64,000 bases of DNA from Zea mays (lineage: Eukaryota > Streptophyta > Magnoliopsida > Poales > Poaceae), in assembly GCF_902167145.1 (NCBI RefSeq), contig NC_050101.1:118139789-118203788 (forward strand). Reading direction: 5' to 3'. Of this stretch, positions 22,507 to 32,365 are shown piece after piece (the first letter of the stretch is position 1; each line of letters begins with the position of its first letter). The notes beneath the pieces were generated by a model, which had not been told where the DNA came from, did not search any database, and worked only from the letters and a program-made list of their open reading frames with translations. The translations under genes and the position numbers were made by a program.

Positions 22507-24009
22507 CTAGTGGGGCTCGGTGAAGATTGGGACCCTGGGCTCTGCAGGTGTGGGGTCCAAATCGGGATCTGGACCCCCAGGAGCGCTTAGGGGAGGGGTC
22601 CACTCCACGATGAAGTCAGCCAGGACTTGGCTCTTGACAGCGTGGCGAGGCTGGAAGTCGAGCTGGAACTCTGCAAGCTCCACTGCACACTTGGCGATGT
22701 TGCCTGTGGCGTTAGAGTTGTGGAGGATGGCCCTTAATGGGAAGGAGGTCACCACCACAACCCTGTGTGCCTGGAAATAGTGGCGTACCTTCCTGGACGC
22801 AACAAGCACAGTATAGAGGAGCTTGTGCGTCTCAAGGTACCTGGCCTTTGCTTCGTGGAGGACCTCGCTGACATAGTAGACCAGCATCTGTATGGTTCGG
22901 ACCCCTACGGCTGGTCCTAGGACCTCAAGGTCCGTGGTGGTTGGACCACCATCTTCTCCTAGGGGAACCTCCTGACTCCCCTGGGGATGTTGCGCCGTCC
23001 TTTCGACGACTAGAACCATGCTCACCGCCTCTGTAGCCACTGCAATGTACAAGTACAACGGCTCCCCTAGCTCCGGAGCTACCAGTATTGGTAGGGATAC
23101 AAGGTGCTGCTTCAACTCTTGGAAGGCACGTTCTGCCTCCTTGGTCCAAGAGAATGGTCCAGACTTCCGTAGGAGCTTCAAGAAGGGTAGCGCCCTCTCA
23201 GCCAGCCGTGAGTTGAAGTGGCTAAGGGTGGCCTGGGACCCCGTAAGCTTCTAGACGTCCTTGATCCGGACTGGAGGCCTCATCGCCTCAATTACCCTAA
23301 TTTTCTCTAGGTTTTCTTCAATGCCTCGGTGTGAAACCAGGAATCCCAACAACTTCCCAGCGGAGACACCAAAGACGCACTTGTCCGAGTTCAGCTTCGT
23401 GCGCGTCGCCCGCAGCTTGTCAAAGACCAGGGTCAGGTCTTCCACCAGAGTCGACCCCCTCTTAGTCTTGACTATGATGTCATCGACGTATATCTCTATC
23501 CTGTCCCTAATGAGGTCCCCAAAGGTCTTACTCATCGCCCGTACAAATGTCGACAAGGCGTTTCTCAGACCGTAGGGCATTACAACATAGCAGTAAAGCC
23601 CATCCATTGTTACAAAAGCGGTATGTTCCCTATCTTCCCTAGCCATCTAGATCTGATGGAACCTAGAGTAGGCATCTAAGAAGGACAAAAGGTTGCACCC
23701 GGAGGTAGAATCCACGATCTGATCTATGCGTGGAAGTGGATATAGGTCCTTGGGACAAGCCTTATTAAGGCTGGTGTAGTCGATGCACATCCGAAGCTTT
23801 CCGTTCGCCTTTGGAACGATGACTGGGTTGGCCAGCCATACGGGGTGATGAACCTCTTCGATGAAGCCAGCGTCTAGTAGCTTCTGGACCTCCTGGCGAA
23901 TGAAGTCCTGCCGCTCAACGGACTGTCTCCGAGGCTTCTGACTCACCGTCTTGGCATCAGAGTGGATCTTTAGATGGTGCTCAATCACCTCCCTGGGGAT
24001 CCCAGGCAT
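22507..24009 (-). pseudogene. Tat-type reverse transcriptase and first RNase H
   Basis: The RT opens near MPGIPREVIEHHLKI (24009), with VIVPKANGKLRMCIDYTSLN, LPRIDQIVD, FLDAYSRFHQI and YVDDIIVKT (about 23480). An RNase H-like connection follows with FSWTKEAERAFQELK and RHYFQAHRVVVVT. Stops occur after FHQI (23647), after RIKDV (23251) and at the end (22507), while flanking sequence continues in frame or close to it. RT residue blocks are well preserved otherwise. The copy cannot make a full polyprotein. Confidence 0.88.
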
Positions 24010-24072
24010 CTGTGATGGTTCCCATGCGAAAACGTCGACATTTGCCTAGAGGAAGGCGACAAGCGCGAGTTC

Positions 24073-24740
24073 CTATTTCTCCTCCAGATTGCCCGCGATG
24101 TGGGTGGTCTGGGAGGAGTCCGCGCCGACCTGGATGGTCTTGACGGGTCCATCGTCTGCTCCGGACGACTGCACCTTTAGCACCTTGGCAGGCGCCTTGG
24201 TACCGGAGGTCGAGGGGTCCCTCCCTCCGTCATCCGGGCGAACAGTTTCTGCCGCCAGGGCGTGCAGCTTCTCGACAGCTGCCACCACAGCGGCGCGGTC
24301 ACCCAGCACGGTAAGGACCCCAGCCGAGGACGGCATCTTGAGGACCAAATACCCGTAATGGGCAATGGCCATGAACCGGTACAGGGCCAGCCTGCCAATG
24401 ATGGCATTGAAGGGGAGGTTAACCTCCGCGACGTCGAACTGGACGTTCTCTGTGCGGAAGTTTCCCTCGGTCTCGAATGTTACCGGGAGTGCGATGCTCC
24501 CTAGTGGATACACCGGTTGTGGGCCCACTTCGAAGAATGGATGAGAGGGCCCCAGTCGGGACCCTGGGATCTGCAGCTACTTGAATGCAACATGGCTGAT
24601 GACGTTGAGCCCAGACCCACCGTCAATCAGAACATGCTGCAGCCACATGTTGGCGATGACAGGGGCGGTAATGAGTGGTAGTATACCGGCCCCTGCCATG
24701 TTGTCGGGGCAGTCGGATGCTCCAAAAGAGATAGTGGTGC
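24073..24740 (-). pseudogene. Tat-type aspartic protease region
   Basis: The minus strand encodes LIDGGSGLNVI (complement near 24604-24632), in which the catalytic Asp is kept, then GPQPVYPLGSIALPVTFETEGN and FNAIIGRLALYRF, the typical flap and second loop of a retropepsin. A TAG lies in the HVAFK stretch near 24577. A stop after AGNLEEK (24073) separates it from RT. It sits between gag and RT, as expected. Confidence 0.8.
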
Positions 24741-24743
24741 TCC

Positions 24744-27526
24744 TCAACCCTGATGTGGAGCAGCCTTCGGGACCCCTAGGACCGCCGAAAGGACCTCACG
24801 GCGTAGGGACTTGACGTTCCTGCGGGAGGTGAGCTCCCAGCTCCCACCGTACATGACGTACAGCTTCTTGCGGCGGTCGCTCTCACCACCGGAGTCAGAG
24901 TCTCCAATGAAGATGTCCCTTAGGACCCCCTCAGGTGACTGATACCCGAGGTCCCATTCTCCCGCGGGCGCATCGCCTTCGTCGACCTTCTCCTTGCCAG
25001 GTCGGCGATGGGGCGGCGAACCATCCCTGGAGGCCTGCTCGCGTCGCTCACTGACGTGCTTCGCGAGCTTGATGATCTCGCGGCACACCGATGCGCTGTG
25101 GCGACTGTTGGGGTGCACAGGGCATGAGCCACTATTGCCTCCTTGTGGCCGTGGTCGCTTGTTGCGTTCGTTCCGGCCCCCAGTCGCAGCTGCGACGACC
25201 GGAGCAGCAAATTGCGGCCTCTTGTGGCCACAGTTAGGGCTGGATATCGAGCTGGCTCGGCTCGACTCGACTCGACTCGTTTTAGCTCGTTATGATAACG
25301 AGCCAGCTCGACTCGACTCGTTAACAAAACGAGCTAAAGAAGCTGCTCGGCTCGACTCGTTTAGCAGCTCGAGCTAGCTCGATTAGCTCGTGAGCCAACT
25401 CGATATCAAAACAAACACAAAGCTGAAAATTCATATAATCACTTTACAAAATAGAAACCAACTCATTCAATCAAACAAACAAAAATAATTGGATACTTCC
25501 ACTCACAAACTGACAAACATAGGATCAAATTTCTCCCAACATGTCACCGACTTCTTGGATGCAGGGTCTTTGTGCGCCTGCTCACAGAACCGGAGCAAGA
25601 ACTTTGTCGAGGTTGCAGTCTTGGCAGTCGCCCTTCCCCTTTGTGCACTTCCGGCTCCGGATCTTGGGCCTACATGGCGACAAGCCGACGACGGGAGACT
25701 GAAGTCACCGAACTGGAGGAGGAGGGGATGCCCGCTGTGGCCTCGACATGCGGTGGAGCGCGCTACTGAGCTTGCACGGGAAGCCATTGGAGTTATGGAC
25801 CATGGACGCCTAGCTGGGGACAGATGCTGCTATGGCGGGCTGGCGGCGATGGTGGACTGTCGAGTGGCGACTGCGGCGTGACCAGTGACACATGAGCTTA
25901 AGTGACGGCGTCAGCATTAACAGTCTAGGTTTTCGATTTAGGACTGTGAGTTGCCGAACCCGAATTGGCCCTTGGCGGCTTGACCAATGTCTAGTGACTG
26001 ATCATCTGGTGCCCTGGTGGAGACTCCACCCGTACGGGAGTTGGGCTGGGCTTGTGGCCTGGGCACCTGCCGCATGGACATTTGGTTTGGGCCTGGACAT
26101 TTGGTATGGGTCGCAAGATTTGAGCATGTGTCTATGTTGTTGTGTAATTAGGCATCGCTAGGCCACAAGCCAGCTATACAGCTCGTTAGGCTCGCGAGTA
26201 ACTCGCGAGCCAGCTCGAGTTTGACTCGTTAAGAACCGAGCTAAAATGCTGGCTCAACTCGTAACTCATTTCAAACGAGCCGAGTCGAGTCGAGCCACTA
26301 ATGAGTCGAGTCGAGCGAGTTATCGAGCCACGAGTTTTTTGTCCAGCCCTAGCCACAGTTCTTCTTCTTCTTGCTACCGCCCTAGGTAGCGGGACCTGAG
26401 CCACCCGTCTAGGTAACTCTGGTCTGTGGTGCCGAGTGCCATGCACAGCCCTCGGTAGCCCTGACACACTTGTCAGCCAGAGCGAAGAGCGTGGTGACGG
26501 TTTCCATGTCGTGTGTCGCCAGCTTCTCCAGCATCTTCTCATCACGCACCCCCTATCGGAAAGCATTGATGATAGAGGCATCGGAGACGTGGGGTATGGT
26601 CCCGCGTACCTTAGTGAAGCGAGTGATGAAGGCCCGGAGGGTCTCCCCGGGTTCTTGCCTTATGGCATGGAGATGAGCCTCCACACCATGTTGCTGATAA
26701 GCACTGGCAAAGTTCGCTGTGAACCGTGCACAGAGCTCTTCCCAGGAGTAGATGGATCCCGGGGTCAGGTTCATGAGCCAGGTCTAGGTCGGCCCGGTCA
26801 AGGCTACATGGAAATAGCTCGCCATCGCAGCAATGTCTCCACCAGCTGCCGTAATGGTGGTGACATAAACCTGCAAAAATTCCGACGGGTTTGACGTACC
26901 GGTGCGGCCAAAACTTGGACGGCCAAGTCACTACGTGGAGGTGATCCACTAGTGCGGCACAGCCCACGCTGACCAATGGGACACCCATGTGGGTTCGGGC
27001 ACCCCTTGGAGTTTGTGGCGCGGGCGGAGGGAAGTCCTGGTCGAGGTTGCGACCCTCGAAGTTTAGCCGGCGCTCACGCGCCCTCTCTAGAGAGACTCGT
27101 GCGTCCTCACCCGCACGCCTGCGGTTGAGTTCTGTTCGCAGGTCATTAGGTCTCTCCAGAGAAATTGGGGCATCCTCGCCCGCACGTCGGCGGTTGAGCT
27201 CCGCCCACAGGTCCTCAGTCGGTGCGGCCTTTACTGAGGGTGAGCGCACCGACACCGATGCCTCACGTTGACGCCGGAATGACCGAGGCCTGGGTCTGGC
27301 CGAGCCAGAATGCGCCATGCTGAGGAGACTATCGACATCGTCACGCCACTGCTTCATGGCCCCCGGCGAGGCCTTGGAGCTCGGAGGGTGGCCCAACAAC
27401 TCCATGGCTGCAGACAGCGCACCAGGAGCAGCCCTTGACGGAGCCCGAGATGACTGCGTGGGAGTGTGCTGCCGCGCAGCATGTACAACAGCAGCACCAG
27501 GCGTAGGGCGGTTGGAGCCCCGTGGC
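24744..27526 (-). pseudogene. Tat-type gag, interrupted by a hAT transposon
   Basis: Most of gag is present. From 27526 leftward comes a Pro/Ala-rich part, then a charged stretch with ELNRRRAGEDA repeated twice (about 27110-27200), then the capsid-like part NPSEFLQVY, SWEELCARFTANF, QEPGETLRAFITRFT and DEKMLEKL (26450-26900). A frameshift lies between 26900 and 26950. Stops include TAG near 26784 and 26551. The basic KKKKNCG sequence is split from its continuation HKRPQFAAP by the hAT insertion at 25235-26351. The first ~25 codons lie at 35676-35749, beyond the LTR element insertion. Confidence 0.82.
25235..26351. mobile_element. Non-autonomous hAT-type DNA transposon (1,117 bp)
   Basis: Terminal inverted repeats TAGGGCTGGA and TCCAGCCCTA bound the element, and an 8-bp target duplication GCCACAGT lies on both sides (25227-25234 and 26352-26359). 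The TIR form and 8-bp TSD indicate hAT. About 165 bases at each end are packed with GAGTCGAGCC/CGACTCG-type short repeats in inverted orientation, and these probably serve as subterminal transposase sites. The middle (25401-26164) has short frames on both strands but no transposase motif that I recognise. It inserted into the gag of the Tat element. Confidence 0.9.
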
Positions 27527-30500
27527 TGTAACACCCAAAATCCTATTCTAAGATTTATAAATATTTCTTTATAAGGTTTAGGGTTAAAAGGTATCTTAAT
27601 ATAAGAATCCTCATTTTTAAATGTTATTCTGGAAAAAAACATAAAACTAAAAGCTTGGAACCATAAACACAAGGAAGAATTTTATTTATTTAATATTCTC
27701 TTTATGAACTACATACAAATGCACTCCTTAAAAAAATAATAACTTATGGAGAAAAATATTGTGTGGGTTGCATAATTGGATCATTTTTTCATGAATAAAT
27801 GAATAAATTAATTAAAATAAATTATACCTGCATCATGTTGGAGTTGTGCATCTAACTTAAAATTTTGAAGTTCAAAGCTGGATTTGAATTGAAATAGAAA
27901 TTAGAAAATGAAATAGAAAAGAAAAAGAAAAGAATCAAATCAGTTTTTGGGCTGCAACTTCCATGGCCAGCCCATCTCATTCTTTTCCTCCTCTCCACCG
28001 CTCGGCCCAAACGTCAGTGCACCTGTGACGATTACTACCTCCACCATGTGGGGCCCGGGTTGCAAGACTCTTCTCCTTCTCCAAGCTGAAATCCCGCAAC
28101 AACTCGGCTCGGTTGCCGCCATGGTCGTCGCCGGAGATCCTAGGGTCCTCCCTTCCCCTCCAACTAATCGTCCTCTGCGCGGACTCGCCCTCCCCTATAA
28201 AAAGTATGGTCGCGTAGGCCCAGAACATCACGTCGTAGGCTCCGAGCGAGAGAGAGAAGAGGGAGGAGAGAAATCGAGCTCTAACCGTCGAATTGAGCTG
28301 GGCGGGACTCGCTGGACTTCACCGCGGCACCCGGGGCGCATAGCAGAAGACATTCCCGGGCGGCTGAGCGACCTGGGAGGACGAACTTCTTGTTGCGGTT
28401 GTCTCTCCGCTGTGCGATCGATGCGTGACGTGGGCAGCTCCACCAACGTCCCAACCTTGGGTAAGTAATCCTCTGGTTGACTCCCTTTACCCCCTGGAAT
28501 CAATAGGACCCCGCGGTAGGGTGTGTGCATCGCGTGTCTGCCGGCAATTGCTCGCCGGAGCACTTCGGCCAGGCCAAAACCGTCGTGCGCCATGGCCAGG
28601 TTACTCCGGTGCTCCTAGAGTGTAAGTATCCCTACCATCTGATTCGCCATGGGTAAGGCAGCGTGTGGGGGCTATCGGAGTGGGGTATCGCGTACCTAGG
28701 CGGCCGGGGCCTTCTTCTCCGGCGTGCCTGTGCGGTGCATAGGGGCGGCGCCGCCGGTCAGAGTTTGGTGACGGGGAACGGGATCGCGGTGGCCGTTGAT
28801 CAAGGGATGAACGACACGGATTAGATCTCGCATAACCTTTCGGCTAGGAAAGGTCTGGGCCGTAGATCATCAATCGGAGGGCCCATGCTAAATCTGTTAT
28901 GTGGATGATTTCGGGCCATTGATCTTTGATCCTAGGGCAGTGAACGCATATCGGATTATAACCTTCCCCGATCTAATCGTGGCTCTTGATGCGGGATCGG
29001 GCGGCCAGAATTGATCTATACCCCTTCGCGACTGCAGTTTAACATATGAGCCCCAGCCTTTACGTAAATAGAACCCGCCGTCCATGGGCGATGTTCACTG
29101 AGTCTTAGAAAATTTACGTGTTAGCCCCTCGGCTTCTCTGAATTTGACGTGCCGACCAGTTAGCGAATAAAATCAGGGAAATTCATTTTAAAATCATTTT
29201 TAATACGAAAATAATGGTAGAAACTTGTATAAATCATAGAAAATTCATATGGAGTTCAAATTTATCCATTCCAATTTCTATAATTTTGTAATATTATTGT
29301 TTATCATTTTGTGTCACTGTTTTGACATGAAAGCCATATTAAAATTGGTATCCTAATTAATCTTGTACAAAACACATGAAAACTTCAAAAATTCATAACT
29401 TAAAATCTATAACTCTAAATTTAACGATTCCTGTTCCTATGATCTTATTTTAATATATAGATTATTAATATGTATTTTGTTCTTATGTTTGGTGTAATGT
29501 TAATTTTGCCCATACCATGTTTGTCTGTATTGCTACGTTTAGCAGTGAGGGCATGTGTCACCTGAAGAGCAAGTTGGTACCTGGAATCTCAAGTCCCAGG
29601 CAAGTTGTGCCCTTGATCACTTCTTTTTACTCAGCCATGTTCTGATTAATCATAATGATCTACATAGGTTAATTTTGATGGGACCCAATAGGTTACCCTA
29701 GTTTGTCTATATTTATACCTTGTTTACCACTGAACTTTTTGGGTAGTACTTGCTAGTGCTTTATGTGGATTTGGGTATGAAGATACATTATTCATGATCA
29801 CATTTTTATTATCTGTTTATTATTACTGTTCATGATAAGATCATTATGTTAATTGGAACATGGAGCGACCACCCGGGAAAACAGTGCTACCACAAGGGTT
29901 TAATGGGACGCCTTTGGCTGATTAATTAGGAAAGCTAGTGGAAGACTACCTTACCCGAAAGGGGCAAGGGCAGTAGGGGAGTGGTCAGTGTAGGGAGGTC
30001 CTTGGGATGATTTTGCTGCGATGGCGGTCATGCGAGGGGTCCCTACATTGGAGCTTCCTATAAACTGTAGCGGGTTTTCTGAAGCTAGTGGAACTTTGTA
30101 AAGGCCTCGTAGTGTTACCCTGCCTCGCCTCCTCGGTAGAGGTGTATGGGAAGTTGCGATCCCTTGGCAGATGGGTAACATGACTTGTGGGTAAAGATGC
30201 GCAACCTCTGTAGAGTGTAAAACTGGTATATCAGCCGTGCTCACGGTCATGAGCAGCTCGGACCCTCACATGATTAATTTATGGAACTAAATTCAATTTG
30301 TCATATGCATTGCATCGCAGGTGATGATGTTACTTTTGTTCTACTACTTAATTGGGTTGGTATTTACTTATACTTAGTAACTGCTAATAAAATTTTGACC
30401 AACTTAAAAAGCAATGCTCAGCTTTAACCATCCTCTTTGGTAAGCCTTACACTTCACGTGAGCTCCCACCTCTGGCGAGTTCATGCACATTATTCCCCAC

Positions 30501-30835
30501 CACTTGTTGAGCTATGAACGTATGTGAGCTCACTCTTGTTGTCTCACACCCCCCACAGGTCAAGAACAGGTACCGCTGGATGAGGCTCATGGAGGATGCT
30601 GCGATGTGTTCGTGAGAGGTCTAGGCCGTCGTCTCACAGTCAACTTTGGGTTGCTGGACCGTTGTCTCCTTATAATGTAAATATTTATTTATTTTGCATA
30701 GAACTCCTGTTATGTAGTAAAGATGTGACATTCGATCCTGTGCCATGATTCATCATATGTGTGAGACTTGGTCCCAGCACACCTGGTGATTATGTTCACG
30801 CCTGGGTCTTGGTGTCCCGAAACCCGGGTGTGATA
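27527..30835 (+). repeat. 5' LTR of the LARD-like element (3,309 bp)
   Basis: It is highly similar to 32366-35670 by eye, with scattered substitutions. It contains a TATA box (28196), a GC-rich transcribed-looking segment with GTAAGT donor-like sites, an AT-rich middle (29200-29500) and a block conserved with the LTR at 43405 (about 29860-30265). A 173-codon frame at 27947-28468 recurs in the other LTR but runs through the TATA box, so I do not call it a gene. Confidence 0.92.
28196..28204 (+). promoter_or_regulatory. TATA box of the LARD-like element LTR
   Basis: TATAAAAAG follows CCTCCCC and precedes a GC-rich segment. The same box occurs at 33030-33038 in the other LTR. This is the probable start region of the element's transcript. 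Confidence 0.65.
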
Positions 30836-30839
30836 GAAG

Positions 30840-30850
30840 TGGTATCAGAG
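30840..30850 (+). other. Primer binding site of the LARD-like element
   Basis: TGGTATCAGAG starts four bases after the LTR end and matches the initiator Met tRNA complement. Confidence 0.85.
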
Positions 30851-31867
30851 GAATGTTAACTGTAGGACGAAACCTAAATAGAACTGGACAACCTTTATTT
30901 ACTTACCTTTGCTACTCTAATTCTTTTCTAAACTTTTCTTAATCTTTCCTCATATATTTCCGCTTTACTCTGATTATTCTTACCTTTTCATTCAAAAGAC
31001 AAGGGTGGATTTCAAACTTTGAAATCTTATGCCTAAAGTGACTTTTAGGAATGGGAGACCTATTCTTAGGAACAAAAACAAAAACTATTTTTTATAGATA
31101 TCTATGAACTTGAATGTTTGTTCTAACGATACTTGTTTGATTTGGATCTTTGATTGAGTGTGATGAGTTGTGGAGTAATGTCCACAATTACATCTGCATA
31201 TACATCTAGGCATAAAGGCTAGAATTTATAAAATAATTAGACAATCTAGATTATTCCCCTAAAAAAAGATATCTAGTATTCCGTATCTATCTCATAGAGA
31301 TCCCTCTAATCTTAAAAGACTCTCCCATATCTTAATAGATTCATCGTATCTTATAAGATTCTCTCTTATCTTACTAGATCCACCTCATCTTAAAAGATTC
31401 TTCTTACCTTAATAAATTCATCTTATCTTGAAGAGATTCTATCTTATCATAACATATCTAACTAATCTCAAAAGATTCTAACATATCTTAATAATACAAT
31501 ATTCTACCCTGTTAGACCCTACTAGCCATGTATTAACTTAACTTAGCACATTGGATCAACTCAACCATGAGCTAACCCAACCCATAGAGCCATGATGAAT
31601 GGTATAACCTTTCTATTCCCACCTAACAACAAACAAACTTTTAACCTACATCTTGTAGTCTATCTCACCCATATATATCTCTCATCTTGACAGATTCTAT
31701 CTTACCCTTGGATATTCACCTTATACGACTGGTTACCCCAATCTGGACATAAAACAAAGATTAAGCCCTACTAAAGAATCTTCAAATTATAACCAGCTAC
31801 TAGCTTATTCATTCTGCTTATTGAATAATTTCCTTTGCAAAACTATTACCATATGCTTCTAACTTTC
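30851..31867 (+). repeat. Untranslated leader with short ATCTTA..AGATTC repeats
   Basis: No gene is present. Between about 31285 and 31510 a degenerate ~20-bp motif of the form ATCTTAnnAGATTC recurs about ten times, giving alternating AATCT/AGATT half-sites. The rest is AT-rich without recognisable features. Confidence 0.6.
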
Positions 31868-32167
31868 ATGGTCAATACCAGGAAAGGAAAGATTATCACG
31901 CAACAGCAAACAGAAATGAATCCTCCAAATCCTCCACCTGTTGAAATCGATCAAGTGGTTGCTGCCCAAAGACTGGTAATACAACAATTAACAGACCTGG
32001 TGACCGAGATGCAAAATCAGATAAGACAAGAACGCGAGGAAATACGTCAGGTCCGCCAAGAAATAAGGCAAGCGCGGTTGGAGAGACAACAACAACAACA
32101 ACCTCCACCACCACCACCAGCTCCACCAAGCTACATAAACATATATATAAATTACTACTATTTGTAA
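31868..32167 (+). pseudogene. N-terminal gag remnant of the LARD-like element
   Basis: It starts at an ATG with MVNTRKGKIITQQQ, resembling the start of chromovirus gag. A predicted amphipathic, charged helix follows (LTDLVTEMQNQIRQEREE, then Arg/Gln/Glu-rich), then a Gln run and a Pro run. It ends within 100 codons in an unrelated Tyr/Ile-rich tail (INIYINYYYL). The capsid core, zinc knuckle and all of pol are missing, so the internal region has a large deletion just after the Pro run. The peptide could be translated, but I see no known function. Confidence 0.6.
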
Positions 32168-32351
32168 GATCTAGATGTTACTTTAGTTAGTAGATGATAT
32201 GATATTATTTTAGAAGGAATAATAAGGTCTAGTCGACCCCATGGCTTGCTAATGAAGTATGCATCATGCTGAGATTTTGTTCGTGCATATGCTTTGAGAT
32301 AACATAGTTGAACACCCTTTTCTTACAAATCTCGAGGACGAGATTTCTGTT

Positions 32352-32363
32352 AAGGAGGTAGGA
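32352..32363 (+). other. Polypurine tract of the LARD-like element
   Basis: AAGGAGGTAGGA lies just before the LTR start TGTAACACCC at 32366. Upstream is ATCTCGAGGACGAGAT, the counterpart of a palindrome before the Tekay-like 3' LTR. Confidence 0.75.
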
Positions 32364-32365
32364 TT

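Noticed and set aside
25489..25881. ORFs in the hAT core as a transposase or host gene
   Set aside because: No hAT transposase motif or known domain is recognisable, and overlapping frames on both strands suggest compositional effects. A captured gene fragment remains possible.
27947..28468. 173-codon plus-strand ORF in the LARD-like LTR, repeated at 32781-33302
   Set aside because: It is present in both LTRs only because they are copies. It runs through the TATA box and the GC-rich transcription start region and has no recognisable domain.
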